From contig JAFXBK010000004.1 in NCBI GenBank assembly GCA_017521825.1, positions 1 through 46,081 of the forward strand: a stretch of 46,081 nt of DNA. The letters run 5' to 3'. The first letter of the stretch is position 1. Each line of letters starts with the position of its first letter. A model generated the notes under the pieces. The model did not search any database. It had not been told where the DNA came from and saw nothing but the letters and a program-made list of their open reading frames with translations. Positions 22,453 to 31,700 of the stretch are shown one piece after another. The DNA comes from Oscillospiraceae bacterium. Lineage in GTDB: Bacteria > Bacillota > Clostridia > Oscillospirales > Ruminococcaceae. Position numbers and translations under genes: made by a program.

Positions 22453-23646
22453 ATGAAAAAACTTCTTGCACTTCTCCTCGCTCTTGTAATGGTACTTTCC
22501 CTTGCTGCTTGCGGCGAAGAACCCGAAGCACCCGTTCAGGGCGACGACAACACCGAAACCGAAGGCCTTACCGCCGAAAACATCAAAATCGGCTTCGTTC
22601 ATGTAAGCGATCCTTCCGATATGGGATACACTTACAACCACGACCTTGGCACCTGGAAAATGGCCGAAAACCTTGGCATTTCCGAAGATCAGATCATCAA
22701 CAAATACAACATCGGCGAAGACGAAGGTTGTGCAACCGCTATCGAAGAGCTTGTTGAAGCAGGCTGCAATATCATTTTTGCAACCTCTTTCGGTCACGGC
22801 GACTACATGACTGAAGCTGCTGCTGCTCATCCCGAAATCGAATTCTGCCACGCAACCGGCGCACAGGCAGCAGATTCCGGACTTTCCAACTATCACAACT
22901 ACTTCACTTCCATCTATGAAGCACGTTACCTCGCAGGCGTTGCTGCAGGTCTTAAACTCAACGAAATGATCGAAAACGGAACCATCACCGCTGAAGAAGC
23001 TGTTATCGGTTACGTTGCAGCATTCTATTTCGAAGAAGTTATCTCCGGCTTCTCCGCTTTCTATCTTGGCGCACGTTCTGTTTGCCCTTCCGCAACCATG
23101 ATCACCCTTAAAGCAGACTCCTGGTCCGACCCCGTTAAAGAAGGCCAGATCGCACAGTCCCTTATCGACCAGGGCGCTGTTCTTATCAGCCAGCATTCCG
23201 ATAACCCTTCCCCTGCAACCACCGCTGAAGCAGCAGGCCTTTTCCACTGCGGTTACAACTCCGATATGGCTGAAGCAGCTCCTGCAGCTTCCATCATTTC
23301 CGCACGTGCAGACTGGTCCATTTATCTTACCTACGCTGTAGAATGCGTTCTTAACGGCGAAGAAATCGCAACCGACTGGTGCGAAGGCTTTAGCGAAGGC
23401 GCTAACTTTGTAAGCCCGCTCAACACCGCTGTTGCAGCTCCCGGCACCCAGGAAAAACTTGACGAAGTTGCCGCCGGCCTTAAAGACGGTTCCGTTCACG
23501 TTTTCGCAGGTCCTTGGGAAGGTTACTACGTTTGGGATCAGAGCCCCTTCACTTGCGCTGAAGGCGAATGGGTTGAAGAATCCGAAGATCGTTCCGCTCC
23601 TTATTTCGGCTACATCATCGACGGTATCACCCTTCTTGACGCATAA
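22453..23646 (+). CDS. BMP family ABC transporter substrate-binding lipoprotein
   Basis: 397 residues. A lipoprotein signal peptide (MKKLLALLLALVMVLSLAAC) gives a lipid-anchored Cys at residue 20. NIKIGFVHVSDPSDMGYTYNHD, the later HATGAQ and the closing AYFGYIIDGIT-type segment match the basic membrane protein (BMP/Med/TmpC) family, which binds purine nucleosides outside the cell. ATG at 22453 with AGGAGG upstream. Codon use (GCA, GCT, TCC, AAC) is more biased than in the neighbours, consistent with high expression. Followed by the ATPase and two permeases of the same importer. Confidence 0.93.
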   Translation: MKKLLALLLALVMVLSLAACGEEPEAPVQGDDNTETEGLTAENIKIGFVHVSDPSDMGYTYNHDLGTWKMAENLGISEDQIINKYNIGEDEGCATAIEELVEAGCNIIFATSFGHGDYMTEAAAAHPEIEFCHATGAQAADSGLSNYHNYFTSIYEARYLAGVAAGLKLNEMIENGTITAEEAVIGYVAAFYFEEVISGFSAFYLGARSVCPSATMITLKADSWSDPVKEGQIAQSLIDQGAVLISQHSDNPSPATTAEAAGLFHCGYNSDMAEAAPAASIISARADWSIYLTYAVECVLNGEEIATDWCEGFSEGANFVSPLNTAVAAPGTQEKLDEVAAGLKDGSVHVFAGPWEGYYVWDQSPFTCAEGEWVEESEDRSAPYFGYIIDGITLLDA

Positions 23647-23662
23647 TTTTTAAAGATAAAAA

Positions 23663-23690
23663 GGAGCCGTTTTTTCGGCGGCTCCTTTTT
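23663..23690 (+). terminator. Intrinsic terminator between lipoprotein and ATPase genes
   Basis: GGAGCCG and CGGCTCC with T5. It probably allows more lipoprotein mRNA than ATPase/permease mRNA, a common arrangement. Confidence 0.85.
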
Positions 23691-23742
23691 AATTTTTTCC
23701 GATGATGAAAAAGTAAAAAATCAAATGGATCTTTTGCTTTTT

Positions 23743-23773
23743 GACCACCGGAATTTTATGTTTTCCAAAGGTC
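23743..23773 (+). other. Stem-loop in the ATPase leader
   Basis: GACC...GGTC and GGAA...TTCC nest around a loop just before the ribosome binding site of the ATPase gene. Meaning unknown. Confidence 0.35.
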
Positions 23774-23813
23774 TTTCTGATTAATTTTATCACTTTTGAG
23801 AAAGGGTGATTTT

Positions 23814-25352
23814 TTGGATAACGCTGTAATTCAGATCAAAAATCTTACCAAAACATTCGGAAGCGTTGTTGCAAACGACCACGTAAGTCTTGAAATCCGC
23901 CACGGAGAGATCCTTGCGCTTTTGGGCGAAAACGGAAGCGGAAAAACAACTCTTATGAACATGCTTTCCGGAATTTATTACCCGGACAGCGGCGAGATTT
24001 TTGTTGACGGAAAAGAAGTTCTTATCGATAACCCCCGCGTTGCTTTCGGTTACGGAATCGGAATGGTCCACCAGCATTTTAAGCTTGTTGACGTTCTTAC
24101 CGCCGCTGAAAATATGGTACTTGGCCTTAACGAAAAAGGAAGGCTCAACACCAAAGCCATCGGCGAAAAAATCCGCAAAATCTGCGATCAATACGGTTTT
24201 AATATTGACCCGGACAAAAAGATTTACGATATGTCCGTTTCCGAAAAACAGACCGTTGAAATTGTAAAAATGCTTTACCGCGGCGTTGATATTCTTATTC
24301 TTGACGAACCCACCGCCGTTCTTACCCCCCAGGAAACCGAAAAACTTTTTACTGTTCTCCGCAACATGAAAAAAGACGGCAAAGCCGTTATAATCATCAC
24401 CCATAAGCTCAACGAAGTTATGGCTCTTTCCGACAGAGTTGCCGTTCTTAGAAAAGGCGTACATGTCGGCGACCTCATCACTTCCGAAACCAACCCCCAG
24501 GAACTTACCAACCTTATGGTAGGACATTCCATAACCCTTAACATCAACCGGACCCTTTGTGAAAAACCGGTTAAAAAACTGGAAGTAAAAAATCTTTCCT
24601 GCGTTGGCGACGATGGCGTTAAAATTCTTGATAACGTTTCTTTCGATGCATTCGGCGGCGAAGTTCTCGGAATTGCGGGAATTTCCGGCTGTGGACAGAA
24701 AGAACTTCTTGAAGGAATTGCCGGACTTCAGAAAGTTTCCGGAAGCATTAAGTTCTATTCCGACGAAAATTCCGAACCGGAGGAACTTAACGGAAAATCC
24801 CCGAAAGATATTATCAAAAAAGGAATTTCCCTTTCCTTTGTTCCGGAAGACCGCCTTGGCATGGGCCTTATCGGAAACATGGACCTTGCGGATAACATGA
24901 TGCTCCGAAGCTATAACAAGGGAAAATCCCCCTTTGCGGACAGAAAAGCCCCGGCGGAACTTGCCGAAAAAGTTGTTGACGAACTCGAGGTCGTAACTCC
25001 CGGAATCAACGTTCCGGTAAGAAACCTTTCCGGCGGTAACGTTCAGAAAATCCTTGTCGGACGCGAAATTGCTTCCGAACCTTCCGTTCTTATGAGCGCA
25101 TATGCGGTTCGCGGACTTGATATCAACACTTCTTATATCATTTATAACCTTATGAATGAACAGAAAGAACGCGGTGCCGCCGTTATTTACGTCGGCGAGG
25201 ACCTTGACGTTCTTGTTGAGCTTTGTGACAGAATTCTTGTTCTTTGCGACGGAAAAGTCAGCGGAATTGTTGACGGAAGAAACACCACCAAAGAAGAAGT
25301 CGGTCTTCTTATGACAAGCCTTGGCGGAGAAAAGGAGGTTGTTTCCTTATGA
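23814..25352 (+). CDS. ABC transporter ATPase, double NBD, nucleoside (BMP) type
   Basis: 512 residues from the TTG at 23814, after GAAAGGGTGA. The first half has Walker A LLGENGSGKTT and Walker B ILILDEPTAVLTP, with an unusual signature (YDMSVSEKQTVEI). The second half has a degenerate Walker A (GIAGISGCGQKE), signature LSGGNVQK and a Walker B lacking Glu (VLMSAYAVRGLDI), as expected for sugar/nucleoside ATPases of the RbsA/YufO type. It powers uptake with the two permeases that follow, joined by ATGA overlap. It matches NupO of the B. subtilis guanosine importer in role. Confidence 0.93.
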   Translation: MDNAVIQIKNLTKTFGSVVANDHVSLEIRHGEILALLGENGSGKTTLMNMLSGIYYPDSGEIFVDGKEVLIDNPRVAFGYGIGMVHQHFKLVDVLTAAENMVLGLNEKGRLNTKAIGEKIRKICDQYGFNIDPDKKIYDMSVSEKQTVEIVKMLYRGVDILILDEPTAVLTPQETEKLFTVLRNMKKDGKAVIIITHKLNEVMALSDRVAVLRKGVHVGDLITSETNPQELTNLMVGHSITLNINRTLCEKPVKKLEVKNLSCVGDDGVKILDNVSFDAFGGEVLGIAGISGCGQKELLEGIAGLQKVSGSIKFYSDENSEPEELNGKSPKDIIKKGISLSFVPEDRLGMGLIGNMDLADNMMLRSYNKGKSPFADRKAPAELAEKVVDELEVVTPGINVPVRNLSGGNVQKILVGREIASEPSVLMSAYAVRGLDINTSYIIYNLMNEQKERGAAVIYVGEDLDVLVELCDRILVLCDGKVSGIVDGRNTTKEEVGLLMTSLGGEKEVVSL

Positions 25353-26446
25353 CAGCAGAAAACATAAAAAAAGAACCCCTTATCCGTGTTGCAAAACGGC
25401 CGGAGGTTTCTTCAAAAAAAGCAATGCTTATAAGATTTTCTTCGATAATCGTTGCTCTTCTTCTCGGCGGACTTATTATTCTTGCCCTTGGATTTAACCC
25501 GGTTGCCGTTTACGGAGATATTGTAAAAGGTTCTCTCCTTTCCGGAACCGCCCTTAAAGCAACCGCAAAAATCGCCGTTCCTCTTCTTGGTGCCGCGCTT
25601 GCCATAGCGCCCGCTTTTAAGATGAAATTCTGGAACTGCGGCGCGGAAGGACAGATTACCGTCGGCGCAATCGTTTCCACCTATTTTGCGCTTAACCTTG
25701 TGGATACCCTTCCCCGGCCGGTTTTCTTTGTTGTAACTTTTGTTGTTGCGGCAATTTTCGGCGGACTTTGGGGACTTATCCCCGCTTTCTTCAAGGCAAG
25801 ATGGGGAACCAACGAAACCCTTTTCACCCTTATGCTCAACTATATCGCCATCGGTTTTGTAAAATATCTCCGAATCGGTCCCTGGATGGACAAAGGACAG
25901 ATGTTCCCCAAAGTTCCGATGTTCGATAAAGCCGCAAGACTTCCGGAAGTTTTCGGAGTTCACATCGGCTGGATAATTATTCTTGCGCTTGTTTTCTTTA
26001 TCTATATCTATATGACCAGAACCAAGCACGGTTATGAAATTGCGGTTGTTGGCGAAAGCGTTTCCACCGCAAGATATTCCGGAATGAACGTTGCAAAAGT
26101 TATTATGAGGACAATGTTCCTTTCCGGTTCAATAGCCGGTATCGTCGGTTGGATGCTTGTTTGCGGAACAAACTACACCTTAAGCGACACCACCGCAAAC
26201 GGTTACGGCTTCACCGCCATTGTTGTTGCCTGGCTTTCCAAGCTCAACCCGTTTGTAATGGTTCTTATCTCCGCTTTCCTTGCGGTTCTTCAGAAAGGTT
26301 CCAACACCATTCAGACCAACTTCGGAATTCCCGCGTCCGCTTCGGAAGTTCTTACCGGACTTATCCTTCTTTGCATGCTCGGAAGCGAATTCTTTATTAA
26401 TTACCACTTTGTTTTCCGTAAAAAAACTGTTGGAGGTGAAGATTGA
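25349..26446 (+). CDS. ABC transporter permease, nucleoside (BMP) type, first subunit
   Basis: 365 residues with about nine membrane helices and the RbsC/YufP-type loop motif TRTKHGYEIAVVGESVSTARYSGMNVAKV. It begins with a charged cytoplasmic tail. Starts at ATG 25349 overlapping the ATPase stop, ends at TGA overlapping the next start. Counterpart of NupP. Confidence 0.92.
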   Translation: MTAENIKKEPLIRVAKRPEVSSKKAMLIRFSSIIVALLLGGLIILALGFNPVAVYGDIVKGSLLSGTALKATAKIAVPLLGAALAIAPAFKMKFWNCGAEGQITVGAIVSTYFALNLVDTLPRPVFFVVTFVVAAIFGGLWGLIPAFFKARWGTNETLFTLMLNYIAIGFVKYLRIGPWMDKGQMFPKVPMFDKAARLPEVFGVHIGWIIILALVFFIYIYMTRTKHGYEIAVVGESVSTARYSGMNVAKVIMRTMFLSGSIAGIVGWMLVCGTNYTLSDTTANGYGFTAIVVAWLSKLNPFVMVLISAFLAVLQKGSNTIQTNFGIPASASEVLTGLILLCMLGSEFFINYHFVFRKKTVGGED

Positions 26447-27432
26447 TGGATACTTTTCTCAGCTTTATCGTTGCAGCAGTTCTTGCTTCTGCGCCGCTTC
26501 TTTTCGGAACCCTTGGCGAAATTTTAACCGAAAAAAGCGGTCACCTTAACCTTGGTGTTGAAGGTATGATGTTCATGGGCGGCGTTGCCGGCCTTGCCGG
26601 AACGTTCTATTACGAAAAAGCAACCGGCGGCGAACCTAACGCTTTTGTTTCCGTAATAATCGGCATTGTCTGCGCTTTCCTTTGTGCAATGCTCGGCGCG
26701 CTTATCTACAGTTTTCTTACCATAACCCTTCGCGCAAACCAGAACGTAACCGGTCTTGCCCTTACCACCTTTGGAACCGGTTTCGGAAACTTCTTCGGCG
26801 AAATTATGGGAACCGCCGCGGGCGGCTATGTTTCCGTTGGAACCGTTATCAAAGCGGCCTTCAACGACGGAATTCCCGTTCTTAAAGACATTCCTTTCAT
26901 CGGAAAGCTCTTTTTCAACTACAGCTTTTTTGTATATCTTGCAGTTGCCGTGGCGATTATTCTTGCCTATTTCCTCAACAAAACCAAAACCGGACTTAAC
27001 CTCCGTGCGGTTGGCGAAAACCCCGCAACCGCGGACGCCGCCGGAATTAACGTAACCCTTTATAAATATCTCGCAACCTGCATCGGCGGCGGAATCTGCG
27101 GCCTTGGCGGACTTTATATCGTTATGAACACCGCCAACGGAACCGGCGGCGTTTGGGTTCATAACAGCATAAGCGGTTACGGCTGGCTTGCTGTTGCAAT
27201 TGTTATTTTTGCAACCTGGAGCCCGCTTAAAGCGGTTATCTGCTCTTTTGTAATCGGCGCGCTTTCCATAATTCCCTATTACTATCAGATTCCGTTTATC
27301 CATTCCGCAATTTACGAAATTTTCCCCTATCTTGCAACCGTTGCGGTTCTTGTTATGATTATTTTCCGCAAGAAAAAAAGCAACCTTCCTCCCGCAAGCC
27401 TTGGTCTTGCTTACTTCCGCGAGGAAAGATAA
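26446..27432 (+). CDS. ABC transporter permease, nucleoside (BMP) type, second subunit
   Basis: 328 residues from the ATG at 26446 (TGGAGGTGA upstream; TGATG overlap with the previous gene). Eight or so hydrophobic segments, LTEKSGHLNLGVEGMMFMGG near the N-terminus and the loop NKTKTGLNLRAVGENPATADAAGINV characterise the YufQ branch. It forms a heterodimer with the first permease. Counterpart of NupQ. Confidence 0.92.
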   Translation: MDTFLSFIVAAVLASAPLLFGTLGEILTEKSGHLNLGVEGMMFMGGVAGLAGTFYYEKATGGEPNAFVSVIIGIVCAFLCAMLGALIYSFLTITLRANQNVTGLALTTFGTGFGNFFGEIMGTAAGGYVSVGTVIKAAFNDGIPVLKDIPFIGKLFFNYSFFVYLAVAVAIILAYFLNKTKTGLNLRAVGENPATADAAGINVTLYKYLATCIGGGICGLGGLYIVMNTANGTGGVWVHNSISGYGWLAVAIVIFATWSPLKAVICSFVIGALSIIPYYYQIPFIHSAIYEIFPYLATVAVLVMIIFRKKKSNLPPASLGLAYFREER

Positions 27433-27445
27433 CAAAGTTTTTTCG

Positions 27446-27480
27446 GGAACACCTTTTAACAAAAGGGTGTTCCTTTTTTT
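27446..27480 (+). terminator. Intrinsic terminator of the nucleoside transporter operon
   Basis: GGAACACCTTTT and AAAAGGGTGTTCC with a 3-base loop and T7. Confidence 0.9.
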
Positions 27481-27584
27481 CATTATTCCTTCACAAATTT
27501 TCGGTTTTATTACAATAAAAACTGTTTTTCTAAAAGTTTTTTATTCAAAAGCCGCTTAAAAATAAGAACTTTTTGTTAATTTGC

Positions 27585-27613
27585 TTGAATTAACGGTTGT
27601 TTTATTGTATAAT
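27585..27613 (+). promoter_or_regulatory. Promoter of the M23 peptidase gene
   Basis: TTGAAT (27585-27590), 17 bases, TATAAT (27608-27613). Confidence 0.85.
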
Positions 27614-27652
27614 ATGCTGTGTATTTTTATAAAAAAGAGAGGTGCATGCTTT

Positions 27653-29377
27653 TTGTCAATTAAACCCGCCGATAAAGAACAGGCAGGATTTGATTCCAAA
27701 ATTGAATATTTGTATCTCCGTATTTATGAGTTTTTCTATATAACTGGAATTCGCTTTATCCGCCAGATCCGCGGCGGATATCATTTTGTTTTAAACCAGG
27801 CAGCATATACCAAAAACAGCATTAAGGAATGGTTTTCCAAAACCACCCGCCGTTTATATAACTCGATCCGAAACATTCTTGCCGGAAAATATCATGCGTT
27901 TTTATCCTATAATAACAAAGCCTCCGACGCTTTGAACGTTCTTAAAAACAGCAAAAACTGTGAAAAATCCGAAAGAATTACGGCGGTTAAAAACCTTTTT
28001 GAATGTTGGGGACTTCTTGTTTGGAATATTTTCTGCACAATTTTCAACTATGCTGCTCCCGTTTGCGCGGCGATTCTTCTTGTTGTAACCTTCCAGTATT
28101 TCCGCTCTCTTGAATACGGACTTGCGCTTGAATCCAACGGAAAAAACCTTGCTTACATAACAAGCGAAAGCGTTTATAACGAGGCGGAACAGATTATCCG
28201 AAGCAGAAGTTCTTCCGAAACCGCGGATATCGGTAACATTGCCCCGCAATTTTCCATCGTTCCGGTAAGCAGCCTTAAACTTACCGAAGCGGAGGACCTT
28301 GCGAACATTATTCTTAAAAACTCCGGCCAGAGCGTTTATGAAGGTTACGGCCTTTATATCGACGGCGAATTTGTCGGTTCCACCGACGAATCCGACAGCC
28401 TTCTTACAATTCTTGACGAATACAGGGAACAGTACCGCCCGGAAGGCGACACCGAATCCAAGCTCCAGTTCAAACAGAACATTGCGCTTGTTGACGGCGT
28501 TTATCCCACTTCCTCCATTATGGCAAACTCGGAATTCAAGCTTCTTCTGAACAGCGAGATTGAAGGCGAAAAATACCACACCGTTTCCGCCGGCGAATCC
28601 CCTTCCCTTATCGCGGATATGTATGATCTTTACGTAAGCGAACTTAAGGCAATGAACCCTGTTCTTCAGGAAAACCCGAACATATACGTAGGACAGGAAC
28701 TTGTTGTTTCCAAATCCGTTTCCTATCTTAACGTAACAAACACCCGCCGTGAGGTTTACACCGAAGAAACCCCATATCCCACCAACAAATCCTACAGCGA
28801 CAAATATTACACAACCTACTCCAAAGTAACCAAAAAAGGCGTTCCCGGCGAACAGCTTGTTACCGCCCTTGTAACCTATGAGGACGGCGTTCCGGTTTCC
28901 CGCCAGGTTCTTGCAACGGAAGTTCTTAAAGAACCCGTTGCGCGCGAAATGGTTGTTGGAACAAAGAACCCGATTTATTCCGTCGGAAATGCTTCCGGAA
29001 CAAGCAAGGGCTTTATCTGGCCGACCATCGGCGGTTACGTAAGCTGCGGAATCTGGGGATACAAAGGCCACACCGGTACGGATATTGCCGGATGCGGATA
29101 TGGTTCCAATATTTATGCTTCCGCCGCAGGACAGGTTGTTAAGGTTAAATGGGGTAACACCGGTTACGGTTACCATGTAATCATCAACCACGGCGACGGA
29201 ATCCAGACCCTTTACGCACATATGAGCAACATCTACGTAAAACAGGGCCAGTACGTAAACCAGGGCGATATCATCGGCGCCATGGGTTCCACCGGTAACT
29301 CCACCGGAACACATCTCCATTTCGAGATACGAATAAACGGACAATATGTAAACCCGCTTAATTATGTTTCAAGATGA
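27653..29377 (+). CDS. LysM-G5-M23 peptidoglycan endopeptidase, membrane-anchored
   Basis: 574 residues from the TTG at 27653 (AGAGGTG 8 bases upstream; the longer frame starts before the promoter). An unusually long cytoplasmic, basic N-terminal region of ~118 residues precedes a membrane helix (about 119-150). Outside follow a LysM domain (308-352, YHTVSAGESPSL...NIYVGQELVV), a G5-like domain (364-438) and an M23 domain (454-574) with the zinc ligands HTGTD (His473, Asp477) and HLH (His554/556). It likely cuts cross-links in the cell wall. The large N-terminal part is unlike usual M23 proteins. Confidence 0.9.
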   Translation: MSIKPADKEQAGFDSKIEYLYLRIYEFFYITGIRFIRQIRGGYHFVLNQAAYTKNSIKEWFSKTTRRLYNSIRNILAGKYHAFLSYNNKASDALNVLKNSKNCEKSERITAVKNLFECWGLLVWNIFCTIFNYAAPVCAAILLVVTFQYFRSLEYGLALESNGKNLAYITSESVYNEAEQIIRSRSSSETADIGNIAPQFSIVPVSSLKLTEAEDLANIILKNSGQSVYEGYGLYIDGEFVGSTDESDSLLTILDEYREQYRPEGDTESKLQFKQNIALVDGVYPTSSIMANSEFKLLLNSEIEGEKYHTVSAGESPSLIADMYDLYVSELKAMNPVLQENPNIYVGQELVVSKSVSYLNVTNTRREVYTEETPYPTNKSYSDKYYTTYSKVTKKGVPGEQLVTALVTYEDGVPVSRQVLATEVLKEPVAREMVVGTKNPIYSVGNASGTSKGFIWPTIGGYVSCGIWGYKGHTGTDIAGCGYGSNIYASAAGQVVKVKWGNTGYGYHVIINHGDGIQTLYAHMSNIYVKQGQYVNQGDIIGAMGSTGNSTGTHLHFEIRINGQYVNPLNYVSR

Positions 29378-29384
29378 TAAAGAA

Positions 29385-29416
29385 AAAAGCTTCGTTTTTC
29401 AAACGGAGCTTTTTTT
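29385..29416 (+). terminator. Intrinsic terminator
   Basis: AGCTTCGTTT and AAACGGAGCT with T7, after the M23 gene. Confidence 0.88.
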
Positions 29417-29455
29417 ATTTTTAATAAGTATATATTAAGATATTAAAGAATATTG

Positions 29456-29484
29456 TTGAAAAGATTTTTGATTTATGGTATTAT
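29456..29484 (+). promoter_or_regulatory. Promoter of murA
   Basis: TTGAAA (29456-29461), a 17-base spacer ending in ATGG, TATTAT (29479-29484). Confidence 0.8.
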
Positions 29485-29549
29485 AATTATAACTGTAACC
29501 ATCTTAATTTTTAAGTTACGATAAATATTAATTTTAAGGGGATAGAACA

Positions 29550-30839
29550 TTGGATAAATTCGTAATTAAAGGCGGCACCCCCCTTCGCGGTGAAGTTCAG
29601 GTCAGCGGCGCAAAAAACGCGGCCGTTGCAATAATTCCCGCAACAATTCTTGCTGGCGGTCCCTGCCTTCTTGAAAACATCCCTGATATCAGCGATGTTT
29701 ACACCCTTTATGATATGCTTTCTCTTATGGGCGCAACCGTTCGCGTTGTAAGCCGCACCTCTGTTTTTATTGATACCAGCAACATCACTTCCCACAAAGT
29801 TCCCGAGGACCTTGCAAGACAGCTTCGCGCTTCTTATTATTTCCTTGGCGCTCTTCTTGGAAGATGCAACGAAGCAAACGTTCCGCTTCCCGGCGGATGC
29901 GACTTTGGCGTACGCCCCATTGACCAGCATATAAAAGGTTTTGAAGCTCTTGGCGCAGATGTTAACATCGGCCACGGAAGCGTTTCCATAAGCACCGAAG
30001 GCCTTCTTGGAAGCCACATTTATTTTGACGTTGTTTCCGTCGGCGCAACCATTAACGTAATGCTTGCCGCCGTTAAGGCAAAAGGCCTTACCATTCTTGA
30101 AAACGTTGCGAAAGAACCCCATATCGTTGACCTTGCAAACTTCCTCAACTCCCTTGGCGCGGATATCCGCGGCGCAGGTACCGACGTTATCAAGATCCAC
30201 GGCGTTGAAAAACTCCACGGCGCAAACTATTCCATCATTCCCGACCAGATCGAAGCGGGAACTTACATGGTAGCCGCCGCCGCAACCAAAGGCAATGTTC
30301 TTATCAGAAACGTTATTCCGAAGCACCTTGAAGCAATTACCGAAAAACTTGTTAAAACCGGCGCTTCCGTTATCGAATATGATGACGCCGTCCGCGTTTC
30401 CGGCGAGGTTGACCATTTTGAGCATGTTAACGTAAAAACCATGCCCTATCCCGGCTTCCCCACCGATATGCAGCCCCAGATGACCACCCTTCTTGCTCTT
30501 GCCGAAGGAACCAGCATTGTTACCGAAGGCGTTTGGGACAACCGTTTTAAATATATTTCCGAACTTTGCAGAATGGGCGCTTCCATTTCCGTTGACGGAA
30601 AAGTTGCGGTTGTTCAGGGTGTTACCGGCCTTACCGGTGCTGCGGTTCGCGCGGCGGACCTTCGCGCAGGAGCCGCAATGGTAATCGCGGGTCTTGCCGC
30701 AACCGGAACCACCGAAATTGAGGAAATCCACCATATCGAACGCGGATACACCAACCTTGTTGATAAACTCCGCGGACTTGGCGCGGATATAAGCCGCGTT
30801 TCCGTTCCGGAAGGTTCTTCCGTTTATTCCGTTGTTTAA
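29550..30839 (+). CDS. murA: UDP-N-acetylglucosamine 1-carboxyvinyltransferase
   Basis: 429 residues, the usual length, from a TTG at 29550 with AAGGGGATAG upstream. KGGTPLRGEVQVSGAKNAA begins the fold, and LPGGCDFGVRPIDQH holds the catalytic Cys at residue 117, the site of fosfomycin attack. It transfers enolpyruvate from PEP to UDP-GlcNAc, the first step of peptidoglycan synthesis, in the cytoplasm. Firmicutes often have two copies (murAA and murAB); which one this is cannot be told here. Confidence 0.96.
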   Translation: MDKFVIKGGTPLRGEVQVSGAKNAAVAIIPATILAGGPCLLENIPDISDVYTLYDMLSLMGATVRVVSRTSVFIDTSNITSHKVPEDLARQLRASYYFLGALLGRCNEANVPLPGGCDFGVRPIDQHIKGFEALGADVNIGHGSVSISTEGLLGSHIYFDVVSVGATINVMLAAVKAKGLTILENVAKEPHIVDLANFLNSLGADIRGAGTDVIKIHGVEKLHGANYSIIPDQIEAGTYMVAAAATKGNVLIRNVIPKHLEAITEKLVKTGASVIEYDDAVRVSGEVDHFEHVNVKTMPYPGFPTDMQPQMTTLLALAEGTSIVTEGVWDNRFKYISELCRMGASISVDGKVAVVQGVTGLTGAAVRAADLRAGAAMVIAGLAATGTTEIEEIHHIERGYTNLVDKLRGLGADISRVSVPEGSSVYSVV

Positions 30840-30852
30840 AAAAATCTTTAAG

Positions 30853-30885
30853 GCGGAGCGGTTTCCGCTCCGCTTATTATATTTT
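30853..30885 (+). terminator. Hairpin after murA, moderate terminator
   Basis: GCGGAGCGG-TTT-CCGCTCCGC (9 bp) followed by TTATTATATTTT, a broken T-run. Partial read-through into the next gene is likely. Confidence 0.7.
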
Positions 30886-30899
30886 CCGGAGGTTTAGTT

Positions 30900-31691
30900 T
30901 TGGCAAAATTTTTTACTATAGCCAGCGGCAGTTCCGGTAATTCAAGCTTTGTCGGCGCTTCCGGGGAAGGAATTCTTATTGATTTCGGCATAAGCAGCCG
31001 CGGAGTTACAACCGCGCTTAAAAACCGCGGAATCGATCCGGATTCCCTTTCGGGAATTATTGTTACACATGAACATATTGACCACGTCCGCGGACTTTCC
31101 GTTTTTTTAAGCCACCATAACGTTCCGCTTTACGCTTCCGAAGCCGTGCTCAGATATCTTTCATCAAACGGGCTTGTTCCTTTTAACGCCGTGCTCAACA
31201 AAATCGATGAGCACGGGCAGATTATCGGCAATATGCTCGTAAAACCTTTTAAAACTTCCCACGACAGCGTCGGAAGCCTTGGTTACAGCATCATCACTCC
31301 GGATGAGCACCGGATAACCTTTTGTACCGACACCGGTTACCTAACCGAAGAAGCCCGTGAGCACCTTTTGGGAAGCCAAATTGCTCTTATTGAAGCCAAC
31401 TACGATAACGGCATGCTCGATTTCGGGCCTTATCCGTATCATCTTAAAAGGCGCATAAAAGGGCCGCAGGGCCACCTTTCCAACATGGATTGCGCCGCTT
31501 TTCTTCCGGAACTTGTTAAAAGCGGCACCACACATATTGTCCTCGGACACCTTAGCAAGGAAAATAACACTCCGGAAGTTGCGCTTCAAACCTGCGTTTC
31601 TGAACTTTCCCTTGCGGGATTAAAAAAAGACCGGGATTACGTTATTTTCGCCGCGCCGAGGAACGAACTTTCCGAAAATATTTTGCTTTAA
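30900..31691 (+). CDS. MBL-fold metallo-hydrolase, YycJ/WalJ type
   Basis: 263 residues from the TTG at 30900 with CCGGAGG upstream. FTIASGSSGNSSFVG and VTHEHIDHVRGL (HxHxDH metal site), then TDTGYLTEEA and LGHLSKENNTPEVA, define this branch of the metallo-beta-lactamase fold. YycJ/WalJ is an exonuclease-like protein linked to DNA repair and cell division. It is followed by rlmH, which is also in the walK region in Bacillus, but no two-component genes are near here. Confidence 0.9.
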   Translation: MAKFFTIASGSSGNSSFVGASGEGILIDFGISSRGVTTALKNRGIDPDSLSGIIVTHEHIDHVRGLSVFLSHHNVPLYASEAVLRYLSSNGLVPFNAVLNKIDEHGQIIGNMLVKPFKTSHDSVGSLGYSIITPDEHRITFCTDTGYLTEEAREHLLGSQIALIEANYDNGMLDFGPYPYHLKRRIKGPQGHLSNMDCAAFLPELVKSGTTHIVLGHLSKENNTPEVALQTCVSELSLAGLKKDRDYVIFAAPRNELSENILL

Positions 31692-31700
31692 GGAGGAAAA

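Noticed and set aside
27902..29344. 480-residue minus-strand open frame opposite the M23 gene
   Set aside because: Shadow of the LysM-G5-M23 gene; no family motifs.
29511..30734. 407-residue minus-strand open frame opposite murA
   Set aside because: Shadow of murA; no start signals or motifs.
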